64,000 bases of DNA from Anthopleura xanthogrammica (GCA_964019055.1 OZ025206.1:13674291-13738290); one strand, 5' to 3'. Positions 24,861-39,112 are shown, counted from the stretch's first letter. Made by a program: numbers and translations. The notes: generated from the sequence alone by a model not told the origin.

Positions 24861-25767
24861 CCTCTACGATAAGGAAGCCATCGAGAAGAAAAGAGCGGTA
24901 AAATGCAGTCAATACTGCTACAAAACTATTATGCACAAGTAACTGTTGTGACGTCACGACTGCTTTATGGTTTACAGCTCATGTTACAATGCATAAGTTA
25001 AAAGATTTGCGGATGTACTAGGATTTTGAAAGGGGACACATCATTGATCACTAAAAGAGAAATATTAACATTTCATCCTTCTTGGAAACAACTTGACACA
25101 GTTGAGAAGTTCTTCTGCCATTCTTTATGGACTGTTTTTCCAATAAGATATAAAGAGGGTCCTGAAGTGGGGGTCCTAATCCCATTTCCCAGCCCAAAAT
25201 GTTGCAAAATCCCAGTCCCAGTCATGCAAAATTTCAGTCCGAGTTATAGAGTTAGAGTTAGAGATATTTTTGCAAAATTCCAATCCCAGTTATGGCTAAA
25301 TCTCAGTCCCAGTGCATGAAATCCCATTTTCCCAGCCCCAAAAAGGTGAATCCCAGCTTCCATTTCACCCCTTCGGGACAAAATGAAATTCCAAAGCTAA
25401 ATCATATCAGTTTATGAAAGAGAGAGTGGGTATACTTCCTCCTACACCCTAATGAGTTTAGTCAACTCTACAAGTCACAGTCAGTTGATATAATTATTAT
25501 AAGTAAATATAAGTATTTAATTGGGGTATTGATTTCTCAAATCTTAATCTCATATAATTTATTTTTATATTTATTGCACTGAGTTAGTATATTTCTCCTG
25601 ACCCCCACTGCAAATGTGGTGGAATAAACTATTTATTATTATTATATATTATTTTTCTTTCCTTTCATCTTTCTTAATTCAGTTTTGACTATCAGTCTGA
25701 TGGGGTTCCTTTGTCTTGACAACCAGTCGAGCAACGCCTGTCGGTGATTGTCGCGTCCAAAGTAAAC
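24861..25767. promoter_or_regulatory. Divergent intergenic region, MGAT4-type and BTB-TLD genes
   Basis: The two start codons (24860 minus, 25768 plus) face away from each other across 907 bp, so both promoters must lie here or in unseen 5' exons. Around 25185-25345 a short degenerate word (AATCCCAGTCCCAG-like) recurs. No TATA box or CpG-rich core could be assigned with confidence. Confidence 0.4.
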
Positions 25768-28700
25768 ATGGCGGCCGTAATGCCCAGTTTCTCTGATAAA
25801 AATACGTCCTGGGTTGGTGTAGAATCCCTTCTAAATGATCTTTATGAACTGGTAGATGATCGCGAGACTGGAGACGTCGTTTTTGTGGTTGGAGACTCAG
25901 AAACCAGCGTCTATGCTCATCGTTTGATTTTGATTTCAAGATGTGTGTATTTTCGCAAGAGAAAGAGGGAGTTATGGTCTAAAATGTACAGTCCTGGTTC
26001 CCCTTTTGTAGTTCGAAAGTCTGGTTTCAAACCCGATGTGTTTAAAGAAGTCATTAAGTTTTTATATACGGGGAAAGTAAGTTTTAAAATATTTTTGTTT
26101 GTTTGTTTGTTTTTAAAGTTCTATCCCATCAGCATCTATTAATTATACCACCAATTACATGGCTGCCATGTCTTTGTCATTTAACTCTCTTGGGAATGCA
26201 TACGACTCATCAATAGTACTTCCCAAACATGACTCTATAACTTACCATGTACTGCTTCAGTTGTTAAAACATCTGTCAAAACAGTCCAAATGAAGACGGC
26301 TCTCACCATATTGATCACAGTGCAACTGTTTAAACTAAACTCAATTTTCAAATCTATTTCCATCATTTTATAGATCCAGTTTAAAAGCAGTACAGCATTT
26401 GAAACCCTGAGAATTGCCGAGGATCTTGAGATTTCTGATCTTCAATCTGCTTGTGAGGATTACTTTATGAGCAACCTTGGTGTAGATAATGCTGCAGAGT
26501 TTCTTACTGATGCTATGGCCTTATCAGGTGGCACGGGACCCAATAAAACAGGAGAACAGTCAAAAGGAGCAAGGGCATTAGTTGATAAGTGTATAGCATT
26601 TATGGAGGAAAATGCTGAGGAAGTGGTTCATTCGAAAGGCTTCTCTTTATTACCAAAACCTGCTTTAGTCAAACTCATTTCAAGTGACCAGGTAAGAATA
26701 TTACACTCACAAACAAAATATTTTGAAACACAAGCAAGGCTTGAAATAACAGCTGAAACTTGTCCAGTCAAATCTTTGCCTTGCTGGTCATTTTGACAAG
26801 CCCTGCACAAGTAAAATTGTCTATTAGTAATTATCCATGGCTTATCCATGTTTACTAACTTAGTAGTCTTTTTATGATAATTAAATTTGTTCATGTTAAG
26901 AGGGATCTAAGTTTTAAAAGGTCATAGGACCCAACGGTAATGGAAAAAGCACACAAATCCCCCCCCCCCCCTTAAAAAAGGAGTAGTACACTTATTTCTA
27001 CTTTTTTTTAATCGTACTCCAAGCCCCTTCCCTGAGTATTTTTAATTCTCCTCTGCATTTAGGTATCAAAATTTTTGTGGATTGTTTTAAGTTTGCAGTA
27101 TCTGAAGATGAAGTGTGGAGAGCTGTCCTTAGATGGGCCAAAACAAACACAGGTATAAACAAGCCCACATCACAGTGGAATGATGATGACAGAGCACAAA
27201 TTATGCAGGTAGGTAAAGTGCTATCCAATAATTTCATTAGTTGAATAACTGAATGAATTATTGTGTTTAATATGCTGTCTTTTTCTCTTCACATGCAGGA
27301 GCTGACAGGGGTGATTGACTATGTCAAACTTCTTTTGATAGACAGCACAGTTTTTGCTGAGGAGGTTGAGCCTACAGGTGTTGTTCCAATGGAGTTATCT
27401 TTGGAAAGGTAAGTGAAACAAAGAGAACACTCTGAGTTTGGTTGTGCGCATAAAATGCTTATAGCACAACATTTAAGAAATACTTCAAACTGAACCTGGA
27501 CATACATGAAGAGTGACATCACAATATGGTACAGCCATAGAGTGAGTTCTCAATTTCTAAGCTTAGAAATATAAGTTTGAAGTGCTGATTCTTGAAGGGG
27601 TACCATGCAAAGAACTAGAGAAATATTACTGTCCACCTAAGAATCTAAAAAGTGGATTCAGCAACTTCTCGTAATGTTCCTTGTTTCAAACTCCCGTTTT
27701 TAGGTACAGATTTGCAGCAGTTCCAACAAGGTTTAGTGCCTCCGTTGACCCACGTTTAATACCAAGAGTATCAAGCAAGCTATACCATGGTAGTACAATA
27801 CTGGGCAAAAACAAAATAAAACTTCAAAAAATCCTTAATGGCTGGTATGGTAATGAAAACCAAGAATGGCAACTACTTTACAAAGCCTCCAAAGAGAATT
27901 TTTCTGCTACAGCATTCCATAAGAAATGTGATGGGCAATCACCGACAATGACAGTAGTGATGGTAGGCCTAAAACAGTAACAAATTGTGATAACTAAGAC
28001 AGGTGACAAAGCATGGTATTTCCTTCATTCCGTCCGTCCGTCTGTCCTTCCTTCCTTGCTTGCATGCATCCTTTCTTCCTCCCTCCACAGTTTTAGAATA
28101 GGTAGTCAAAACATGGTCTGTCCATCCATCTCTCCTAGTTTCTCCTTCTGTCCTTTCTTCCACCTGTCCTTCCTTCTCTTCCTTGCTTTTTCCTTCCTAG
28201 GTGATAAGTAGAATGGGTAGTAAAGACGTCATGGTCTGTCTCTCCACATCTCCTTCTAACCTTCCTTCTGTCCCACCTTCCTCCCCCTTCCTCGTTCCTT
28301 TCCTTCCCTCCTTTCTTCCTCTCTTCCTTCCTTCCTTCCTACTTTCTTTCTACTTTCCTTCCTTCCTTTCCTTTATTCAGAATACCTACTAAAATACCTT
28401 TTCATTGTTCTATCACTTTAGGGAACCAACGGCAGCACCTGTGGAGGATTCAGTGATCAGCCTTGGAGAAGTGATGTCCCAAGAGGGAAGTACATACCAT
28501 CAACCAGGTATTAATAAAGGGATAAGGTGCAAACACATGATGCGATTTTTCATGTGACGCCGCAAAAGTTAAAAATCGCACCGTGACTATCCATGAGACG
28601 TTGTTTCACACGGTGAGGTTCGTCGCGCGAAGTAGCAAAAGTAAAACTCGGTTCTACTTTATGCGACGTCGCACGTTCACACGGTGCGATCTCTAATTTG

Positions 28701-29756
28701 TGTCATGTCGCATGCAACATCGCATGAAAAATCGCATCGTGCCTCTGCGCCTTAATTAGCAACCACTGTCGTTGTTGTTGCTAGTAAAATGTGTCGAAAC
28801 CCAGATATCTCGAACTTGAGGCCAGTTGTTGACATTCAAAAACATTAGGTAGATAGACTGAATGCCCCAATTGTTGTGCAATTCTCCCACTATGAATGCC
28901 ACTCCATATCTGTAACTGTTTTATTTCAGTGCTTTTCTGTTCACGCTGACGAACAGCAGTGGTGTTCCACCTACAAAGTTTTGCGTGGCGAATTCAAAGT
29001 ACGCTACACTTCATCACCCGAAGTAAGTAATGAACATTCGAGAAAAATCACGTCACGGTTTTGTTACGTTTATTCAGTAATTTCTTAAGGCGCGATTACA
29101 CGGAGCAATTTTCTCTCCAACTTGTTTCGCAACGGCGTTGCGACACAAGTTGCAAGAGGGTTTACGCGGTGCAATGGAGACGCAATCGTTGCCAAAAATA
29201 GAAACGAATTCTACTTTTTTACAACTTGTGCTGCAACTTCTCGCGTAACATTTTTCAAATTGCACTGTAGGTTACGCGCCTCAGTGCTCCATGCACCTTG
29301 TTTCCCAACACCATTGCAAGACAAGTTGCAGAGAAAATTGCTCCATTCCTGAAAACGTCCTGTATCTAACACCTCGTCTTACTTCTCACTCAGCTACTTT
29401 TCATCCTCGTCCGTTCTCATCATCATCACTTTTGTCGACATGCTTCTTCATCATTATTGTCATCATCCTTTACCAACATTACCGTCACCATCATCTTCAG
29501 ATTTCAGTTTTTAAGATTGTTTTGCTTTCATATTTTCACAATGATTCCTTTTTAATCCAGGTACGGTCCAATGTTTGGTGCAGGAGCTGACCTATGCATC
29601 AGTGACAAATGTAATACCCAAAGGGAATCGTATTCCAATCTGCCTCATTCCTATGCTGGTGCTCAGGCAACACCCGAAGTCTTGATGGGAGAGTACACCT
29701 TTCTTGTTGAAGATTACGAAGTATTTGGATTGAAGAATGAACATTCATACGAATAA
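25768..29756 (+). CDS. BTB-BACK-TLD domain protein, eight exons, 495 aa
   Basis: Exons are 25768-26076, 26374-26691, 27092-27208, 27299-27408, 27704-27962, 28422-28507, 28930-29022 and 29561-29756; all are in phase (1488 nt). Residues about 15-105 are a BTB/POZ fold (GDVVFVVGDSETSVYAHRLI, then FKEVIKFLYTGK). A BACK-like helical part follows (SEDEVWRAVLRWAKTNTG). The C-terminal 180 residues are a TLD domain: WQLLYKASKENFSATAFHKK, TCGGFSDQPW, SAFLFTLTNSSGVPPTKF, YGPMFGAGADLCI, and the closing DYEVFGLK. BTB proteins often link substrates to cullin-3 ubiquitin ligases; TLD domains are tied to oxidative-stress resistance and V-ATPase binding. The combination suggests an adaptor joining the two, but that is inference. 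The acceptor of exon 3 (TTTTAAG) was chosen because it alone keeps the frame. Confidence 0.85.
28020..28380. repeat. Pyrimidine-rich CCTT/TTCC low-complexity tract
   Basis: Runs of TTCC, CCTT and CTTC units over about 360 bp, mostly CT on the plus strand. It lies just before exon 6 of the BTB-TLD gene. Short open frames here are composition artefacts. Confidence 0.85.
28521..28754. mobile_element. Palindromic MITE, ATGCGATTTTTCATG type
   Basis: Arms ATGATGCGATTTTTCATG and CATGAAAAATCGCATCGTG are inverted, and the ends AAGGTGCA / TGCGCCTTA also pair. A central GTAAAACTCGGTTCTACTTT hairpin echoes the GAGACAAGTTGC family. It lies in intron 6 of the BTB-TLD gene. Confidence 0.65.
29086..29345. 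mobile_element. Palindromic MITE of the GAGACAAGTTGC family
   Basis: Left end AAGGCGCGATTACACGGAGC with AATTTTCTC; right end GACAAGTTGCAGAGAAAATT with GCTCC. The central hairpin is AATAGAAACGAATTCTACTTT. It lies in intron 7 of the BTB-TLD gene. Confidence 0.65.
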
Positions 29757-30578
29757 CCGTTATAACTACTTACCATCAATCCACCATTTTCAAGAGGTGT
29801 AAAGGAAAACCTGGCAGTTTTCGCACTTGTTCTTGAAAAAACTTGAACTACCAAAGGCAACCCAGTAATAGAGAATTGCGGAGTGTGTAATGCTACAAAA
29901 ACAGCCAGTGATTTATACAAATTTTCTCAACTCCAATCTAGCTCACAACGGATAAATAGAATCTACTCTTTTTGAATTTACAGTAGCTGGAGAGTGAAAA
30001 ATGTGAAATAGTTCCAAAAACGAAGCCTTCCAACTTCCTGGTCCTGTGTGTATACAAGTAAACTATAGCATCAAGGGGTTTGTAAATAGTGTTATGGTCA
30101 TATCATTTGTATTAAATTTATTGTTATAATAACAAATCTATTCTACATCGACATGAAATTTTTTAATAATATGAACTACAGCATTGCCAATATAATAAAC
30201 TGAGTTATGCCATATCAAGCCGAGTTGGTTTTTTCTTCCTGGACGCCGGACGCAACTCTCGCGGGGGGGGGGGGGGGGGGGGGGGAAGGGAGTAATTTTT
30301 TTCGTACTTCTTTTTGCATTCTTCAGTTTTGTGTCATTTCCCACTTAATGGTAGCCTTTTCTTACTGAATAATGGCTGGTTTTCTGGTGTTAGTGCTCCT
30401 CGATGGACTCCTTTTTCCCGTTGTTAACTTCTTTCTTCAAGCTTTGATTTGACTTGAATTATTTCTTGCTGAATTCGATGTAAATACTGTTAAGGAGGAT
30501 ATGAGTCTAAATGAAGTGACAATGACAGTCAGGTGGATTACAAGAAATCTGGTATGTTCCTCAAGTCGCATGGAACCA
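29757..30578. other. 3' flank of the BTB-TLD gene
   Basis: Probably its 3' UTR and downstream sequence; a possible poly(A) signal AATAAA-type word lies near 30192. A G run of about 20 bases lies near 30264-30284. No gene was seen. Confidence 0.4.
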
Positions 30579-30782
30579 TAGAGCTTTTTTCGTAGGAATG
30601 GGAAACGATACAACAAAATTGTACCCGTTTGCAGCCAGTTCGTATATCTTACCGTAACTACACGTTGTCGTTGAATGAATTACTGGAAGACAATGGGAAA
30701 CCATTTCAATGTTACGACATACCGTACAGTGTACGTGCTGTAAGTCAGTATCGTATGTTTCCCAATCATACGAATCGCTCTA
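30579..30782. mobile_element. MITE with TAGAGC..TTTTCGTANGA termini, copy 1
   Basis: The left end TAGAGCTTTTTTCGTAGGA is inverted at the right as TCATACGAATCGCTCTA. The interior has GGGAAACGATAC / GTATCGTATGTTTCCC pairs. The same ends with a different core bound 54335-54474. Confidence 0.65.
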
Positions 30783-30864
30783 GTGATTCAGTAGATTCAG
30801 TGAACTAGTTGAAGGAAAGACATATGACACATTAGCAACGCACACCACCCATGCTCCAACTAAG

Positions 30865-33800
30865 TTAAAGGATATCTGCTTCATCAAAATCTTCCATATC
30901 TACCACTGCCTCCAGTTTTCCTTCAAGTTCATCCAGTTGATTAAGAAGATCCTCCTTGCTTTCTTCTATCTCTGTGACTTGGCTGGGCTCCTAAGAAACA
31001 AATATCATGAGTGACAACGTTGATCAATCTACACTATCAGGGGGCGTAGCCATGATGGGGGCCCCCTCCTCCATCGTTTTTTGGGTTGACCGTTTTTTTG
31101 GTTGGCCGTTTTTGGGGTTGATGTTCTGAAAAGGGATTTTGGGCCCCCCTAAGGCAAAATCCTGGCTACGCCCCTGCTATCCACAAGCAGCTGCCAAAAA
31201 AGGTACGCATCTCAGCCACAAATATACAAACCTCATCGGCTGCTACAACTTGATCACTGCAAGATGTTGTATTAATCTCTTCATCGATGTTCTCTATTTC
31301 ATGACTATCCCTAGCGTCTTCTTGCGTCTGTGGCTCATCTATTATCGGTGCAGATATACTGTGCTTGGAGCACAACTCGTTAATTAAGTTCTGGAACACA
31401 AGTTTTAGTACATGTAAAGGATATACTACCATGTTTAGTAATCTCTAGCAATAGCTTTTACCTTGGGAGTAATGTTTTCCATTTCAGACCACGTGTCATT
31501 CTCTTGAGAATAAGATTCTTTGTTTGAGTTGTATCCATATTTATGTGTCTCCTCGTGCGCAATTATTAAACAAAGAAATGATACTGTAGGGAATGACACG
31601 TGGTCTGAAATGGGAAAACATTACGCCAAAAGTAAAGTGGTTTCTCGCTTTCTTCAACTTTCTTCACACAGCAGATATTACGGTCATGATGCCTTTAATA
31701 CTTACCTGACAAGTCGATATCTCAGCAGTTAGTAGGGTATGGAGGAACTCATTGTCTTCGTATCTAAACAGAAACGTACTCGTAAGATACACCAATCACA
31801 GCGCACGAGAACATTGTTTATCCAATGAAAAAGCTTGGTTATGGTGCCGTCACGGCTACGGTAAAGAACTTCAATACGAAAATATAAAGTACTAGAGTTT
31901 CATTCAGCATTTTACCTGGTTATTTGATCTTTTAATCTTTGAACCACCTTTGCTGCAGAATTCATAAGCTTTAAATCTGTCAAGAGAATTTGAAAAATAC
32001 AATCACCGGTGAGAATTTTAGCTAAAACTTGCTTAGTTTGATAGAAGTAGCACAAAGTATCTTGTTATTGAATCCTTTTTTTTTTTAAGGCCGTTTAGGA
32101 TTTTTTTATGTGTGGAGTTGCCATTACTTAACGCCAGGGAAGCTTGATTGATATGCGGTGCTACACTGGGTTGTCTCTGATAGTAGGTCAATTCCTGTCC
32201 CACCCCATGCAAATCATATATAAATATTACATGGTTCTAAAACACTTCTATAATTGGACTTGGTCCTGGAAGGAGGAAAACGTCTGTTAACCATGGTTAA
32301 CCACATAGATATATTTAATATGAGACTTCTATGTCCATTGCCACCTCTGATTCCATATGTGGATTAACTGAACGAGAGACTAAAGCATCTGTGAGTTGAC
32401 CATGCCCTTGCTTAGATCAGTACTGAAGTTGCTTCAGGGTTTGATAAAAGTGAGGGTTTCAGTTTTTCGGCTTTGGATAAAAATGTTGCTATGCATTCCT
32501 ACCTGATTCATGTTCAATCTCTTCGAGTTCCTCTTTTATCTTTTCAAATTCCTTTTCTTTAGTCTGTAATAAAATTGTGTCTTGATTCAGCTCCTCGAGG
32601 AGGCGCTCAAGCTTTTCTTGGCTTTCGATTCCCTCAGCTTTTAATGCTTCACTGTCCTCCTTCAACCTCTTTGCTTCCTTGAAATTCCTCTCTGAAGAAA
32701 TATTACGGAAAATATTACGGAATATCCTAAATAAAATGACCTTTATACACAAGAACCCCGCCGGATAATCTAAAACGTATGTGTGCGTATGTGTGTGAGA
32801 GAGGGGGGCTTAGATTGGGGAATGATTGACTAGACTAGACTTGGTGCATGGTGGTGGTGCTGGGGGGGTTGCAATTAAAAATGTTGCGGGTAGCAAAAAG
32901 TGGTAGGGAGACTACAGCCAGCCCCCCGCCCCAGCCCCTCGGCGCGCTCTGCAGTCATCTGCGTTACATCAGGGGCGGATGCAGACGAGAATATAGGGAG
33001 GGGCTTGACTGAATGCTGCGAATGACACTGCCAGAAATTGGAAAAATATTTTAAAATGTGCTTTCTGTTCCACTTCAAGATTTTTAGCTGAAGGGGGGCT
33101 ACAGCCCCCCTTTGCCCCTCCCTGGACCCGCCCCTGTACATGGCCTTGGCAATACATCTGATATTCGTGATTAGAAGGAGAAGGATTAGAAAGAAGAGGA
33201 GGAGGAAGATTATGATGATGATGATGTAGCCTCTCTATAGTCGGTGGTGATTTAGGAGACCAGGGATGTGGAAGAGAGAAGATATTACTCTTCTCCCATG
33301 GCCATTTTTCTCTCTCTACTACACAGGAACTCCAAAGGTAGAAGTTGTACCTTTCTTTGCGATGTCCTTGGCCTCGTTACTGTCAGAGATCTGATCCTCA
33401 ATTTCAGTCACCCTCTTTCTAAGACTTGCTATGTTTCTTTCTGATGAGGTTATTTTGCTTGTCAAGGACTTAATTTGTTGATTTGTTTGCTTAAATGATG
33501 ATCGAAGCCTGATAAGATAAAGAACCATGAAGAATATTAGCCTGATATGCAACTAAAGGCATCTAAAAATAAATAAAAGGAAAAGGGAAAGGAAAAAGAA
33601 GAGGGATGGTAGGGAAAGAGGGAGGGGAGAGGAAAGGAAGGAAGGAAGGAAGGAAGGGAGGGAAGCTTAGGAAGCATTTTATTATCATATAAATTGTTTG
33701 CCAAACAACTCACTTGTCCAATGTAGTATCTTGAGTGAAAGAAAGATGTTTCAGGCAAAGAAACTCCTCGATTTCTCCCCGCTGCTTCTCAAGAACATCA

Positions 33801-36800
33801 ATAGACGATACGTTACTGCTGATGGTTGCTTGTAGGCTATTCAGGAATTCTGTTGACCTAACATAATATAAGGGTTAGGCCAAAATTTGTTTCAATTTTA
33901 TAATTATGAGAGTGATGATTTCAAGTTTAAGAGGGCCAAACTCTTTTCACATCCACGTCTGTGACTTACAGGACAGCATGTTACAACAACTTAAATTCAC
34001 CCATAGTGATAGAGACTATGAAATAAAAGAGAAAGAGGGAGAGGGACTAAGGAAGAAAAGGAGAAATGAAATTACTATGATTTATAGATATTTTTGTAGA
34101 CATCGAATACCTTTCTTTTCTGTTACTCCACGACTCCACCAACTTGTTGAATCTTTCTTGAGCCAAATTCAAGGATTCCTGAAAGTTGACATATATATAC
34201 AGCTAATTCAAAAAACGTTGGCGAAGATTTCATTGCATATTGCTTACCAAGCTTGAAAAGTATTATATTCATATGTAAATAATGTCAGCACAGAAGTAAA
34301 TAATGTCTTGCTGCATTCTTTTTGTGGTTTCATGGCCCCTCAAATTTTGCAAACTTTTGAGTGTGCGACTCAAAAAAAACGTTTTATTGACCGAAAAATA
34401 TATCGCAACCCCAAGACTATCATTTTCTGTAATTGTTTTTATGTTGATGTGCCACGATTGCGAAGGAACGTTAAAATTTGTAAAACCATTTTAGTATTAA
34501 AGAAAACAGAAACTAGAGATTATAACTGAATTAGTCAGTTGATGAGATGCGTCGGTGTATGGCACATAAATGATGGAATGATACAACTGGCATTGTTGCA
34601 CGCACAACACAATTCCATTGTGTATGTGTCCACCCTTTTATCGTAACGGCAAACTGTACGATTCTGGGTGTGTTATATACCTCTTCAAACCACGTGTCAT
34701 TCCTTTGAGAACAGGATTCTTTGTTTTATTTGCATCCAAATAAAGAAATGATGCTCAAGAGAATGACACGTGGTCTGAAATGGGCAAAACATTACGATTG
34801 TAACTTACCTGATCAGTTTCTAGTAGATTCTGTTGATCTTCAAGTTCTTTTCGTTGCTTGTTCAGTGGTTCTTTTTGCGGCAAAAATTCATCTATAATCT
34901 CCTCGATTTTGAGTTCCTCTGCCTCGATGTTTTTGTTACACTGTGATTCACTTAGACGTAACTGTTCTAACCTTCTTTCGACTTCTGCTATTTCCGCCTG
35001 TAAACGAGAAAATCATTCGTACAGACACAATATTATGAGCCATATAAGAAAATAAATCTTTTAAACTTGCTGAGTGGGCGTAGTTTTCCATCATTTTAGA
35101 TAACACGCATTCCCTAGAGAATAAGATTCTTTGTTTGAGTTGTATCCATATTTATGTGTCTTCTCATGCGCAACTGTTAAACAAAGAAATGATACTCTAG
35201 GGAATGACGCGTGGACTAAAATGGAAAAACATTTCGTTGAGCATCTTGAAACTAAAGAGATTTATTTAAAGCTTTTTTCCATGCATCTGATGCGACCCAG
35301 GCAATGAAACTGAAACTGAAACTGAATTCCAATAAATCTTTCTATAGTCGTTTTTTCTACCTTTTTAAATCTACTCGTGAAATTTCAACGGGATTCCTAA
35401 CTTTATTTAATTTTTACCTCTATCATTAACTTAACTATAAGGATAAGGGACTTCGTTTGGGTTGGCTGTGGTCGAGGTAGCTCTAAAGAAATAAATTAAG
35501 TCATTACCCTAATTTTTTCTCTTTCTTCTGTAAGCAATTCCTTTCTTTGAACGAATTCTTCTGTTCTTTGTTGTACTTCCTCTTCTAGCGTCATTTCTTC
35601 CTTGTCCAGATGTTCCGTATCTAGTTGAAGGTGCGCGCGTGCACGGTCCAGTCTCTGTCTTTCTGCATTCAAACTCTGTTTTTCTTTCGATATTCTGGTA
35701 TTGTTTTCTTCATTAAAGGCGTCAAGTGATAAAGCTTGTTCTTCTCTGACTTCGTCTAAACTGACTTGTGCGTCACGTAGGATTGATAGCCTTTTGAGGG
35801 ATAATTCAGATCTGAGTCGAAGGGCCTGTTGTACCTGGAAAGACAATGAAGCGCTCGATATGAATAAAAAAAGGAAAGGAAAGAATAAAAAGAAAGATAG
35901 GAAAGAAGAAAGGAAGGAAGGAAGGAAGGAAGAAAGTAAGCAAGGAAGGAAGCAAGGAAGCAAGGAAGCAAGGAAGCAAGGAAGCAAGGAAGCAAGGAAG
36001 CAAGGAAGCAAGGAAGCAAGGAAGCAAGGAAGCAAGGAAGCAAGGAAGCAAGGAAGCAAGGAAGCAAGGAAGCAAGGAAGCAAGGAAGCAAGGAAGCAAG
36101 GAAGCAAGGAAGCAAGGAAGCAAGGAAGCAAGGAAGCAAGGAAGCAAGGAAGCAAGGAAGCAAGGAAGCAAGGAAGCAAGGAAGCAAGGAAGCAAGGAAG
36201 CAAGGAAGAAAAGAAAGGAAGCAAGGAAGTACGGACGGACGGAAGAAAAGGAAAACGGAGGTTGAAAGGAACAGAACGAGCTTTTGTAATTTTGACATTG
36301 AAACCTCCATCATGATACCTTGGTGTCAACTGCAGGGAGTTTGTACTTTGTTTTCTCAAGACTTTCTTTCAGTTCTTCGATTGTCACGCTCAGTTCTTCT
36401 GCCAAGTCATAGTTGTCGTTAGCAAGAGCCTTGGTTTCTTCTTGTATCAGGTCTTCCAACTCTTTCTGCTTGTCAAGATACGCACTACCTGAGTTCGAGT
36501 AATTCTGAAGCAGTTTATTTTCAAGCTCTTGGAGAATTTTCTCTTCGTCACTTAAAAATGAAATGAGACAAAACGAAAAAATATTAGAAAAAAATGAGTG
36601 GGTACATGAATATTTGATGTCAATATTGAAGAGATGCGATTCATTCATGGTGGTCATTTTTATTAACTGAGGCCTTCAAAAAACATTTATTGTGTAACCC
36701 TTGATCAAGCCCTATACATCAGGATTCATTGTTGAACATCTTTCTTAGTAAGTAAAACAGATGAGTGAAAAAGAAACAAGTTCTACAAGAAAAATTGGTT

Positions 36801-39081
36801 CGGACTTGCAGTAAAAGTGAAAATTCACAGCACACGGCACGGTTACGGCACGTTTGCGGTGCGGACACGGCACCGAATGTCGAATGTTTTCATAGTACAC
36901 GGTACGGCACTGACACTGACACGGTCACGGCAAGGGGCGGTCCGTGCCGTAAGTTTTGCTGCTCTATACATACATTATGCAATCAGCCAAATCTGCGCTT
37001 AAAGTCATGGACCTCTGACTGAAAAGCTTGATTAATAGGCGGGACCTTAATTGTTCACTTGTCGTCTGTCAGGCTTCAAATGTTTTTGCACAAACAAACT
37101 AAGTAATCCCCTACCTTAAGTTTGACATTCTAAACTGCATGTCCTGTTCAACTAGAGAGCTTCTTTCTTCAGCATCAAGCTGTAAGTTGTACGTACGATC
37201 TCCTTCCTTCCCAATTTCTTCTTTTGAAATGCTTTCTTTGTTTCCTTCTTTCTCCACACATGATATTCCATCCTTTTCTTCGCTTAATTTTTCACTAGGG
37301 ATATTTTCTTTTGGAACAGCACCATCTTCGTCACTGTTTTTCTTTGCAATATCCTCAGATTTGACTGTTGATTCAAAGCCTTTTTCTGAAGTGTTCAATT
37401 CTAATATTTTATCTTCTATTTTGTTACCTATACACCCTTCATCTTCCTTCAGTTCAGGCTTCTCCGGTATGTTTTCTGATGTTTTCTCTCCAGAATCTAA
37501 AATAAAAAATTGAAGTCAATAAAACTGTGAATTTTCACAAATGTATATTTTGTTGTGGAGAATGCAGCATGTTATATATTAATTTTATTTACCATGTTCT
37601 TGTTGCTCTTGCTCAACTTCAACCAGATTTTCCTCAGAAGATGATGGAGTGTCAATTGAATAAAGGTTTTGAATGCTTGGCTTTGAAACTGTTTCATCGC
37701 CTGGAGAAATAAAATAATCACAATTGAATAAGCTAAAGTTTCCTTTCCACTGACTAAAACGAATGTGGATCTTTCCAGGGATTTTGGCTGAAAATATATT
37801 TGCAAAGAACCCTCACATTTGGTATAAGGGAACTAGCGAATTTTTTTCCAGGTTTTTTTTGCTGGAAAAATCTTTCAGGGTTCCCACTCATCTGGAAAAA
37901 TAAAATTGCCTGACATTTTCCTGACCAAAAAACATTTTTCATTGACCGCATTTGGCACTAGATCAAAATTTCGAACCCCTCCCACTTCCCTTGCAAAAAT
38001 CCTGTAGTTTGTTTGATGTGCTGTTCTATCCCTTGACTTAAGGGTTTTTTGCTTGGTTCTCTAGTTTTCATCCCTCTATAAAAATCAACATGTGAGTTGA
38101 GTGTTGTATGTTGTAAATAATGAATGAAGTTATGTGTATGTGGAGTGAACCTCACAGAATAGCCTTGGCCTTAACAGGGAGTGTCATACCTCTTGCTTCT
38201 GCCTTTTCTTCACCTTGATTGGCATCTTTGTCTGTTTGTTCGTCAAGTGTCGCATGTTCAGCCCCATCTTTTGGTTGTAAGTCTGATTGTACTTCATCTG
38301 CCTCATCTGTCATGCAATAGGTACAGATTGAAATAATTAGGGGACTCTGATGTGAAAGGGGCGGGGATGCTCATTGTACCTTTCAGGGGATGATTTTCAT
38401 TATTTGGTACCTTTTAGGGTGTTCAAATGAAAAACTAACTAAAATACTGTAAAATTAGCATCATTTGGTACCATTTAGATTGTCATGTTTATGAGAAAGA
38501 GAATTTTGGTACCTTTTAAGGGTCATTTTCAAAATTTCGGATGTATAGCATCCCCACTCTTCTATATGGTAGTCCTCACCCCCCTCCCCCACTGGGATAA
38601 TTTGTAGTGCTAGAAATGCTTCGTAACATCATTCTGACCAATAGACCTGATTACTGTTTTCCCATTTCAGACCAAGTGTCATTCCCACGAGGTCTATACA
38701 GATTATCTCTTCACAAGCATGAATAATTATTACTGGTAAAAAGGAAGTAATGCTCAAAGGATTAATGGTCACAACACATGATCTAAAATGGGAAAACAGT
38801 CTGAGATAGACCAAATTGGTTAACACAATGTTGTACCCAATTCAAATCTTTTGAAAATACTATTCTTTGTCTGTTATTTTGCTCACTGATGTGGAAATAC
38901 GATAAACAAATAATCCCCTTCCCTTTCTCCCCTTCCATCTTTTTGATAGCCCATCCTAAATTTGGACTTAAAAAAGTGGTGCCCCTCCAAATCCACATAG
39001 CCCCCCCCCCCCCCAACCCATAAATTATTAATGGTCCCTAAGGGTTATTGCTACAGTAGGGTGTTCTACAGTAGCTTTACA

Positions 39082-39112
<31 letters not shown>

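Noticed and set aside
35496..36359. A 287-aa frame continuous with a true coding exon
   Set aside because: Only 35508-35834 is a real exon; the rest reads through the acceptor into the (GGAAGCAA)n array.
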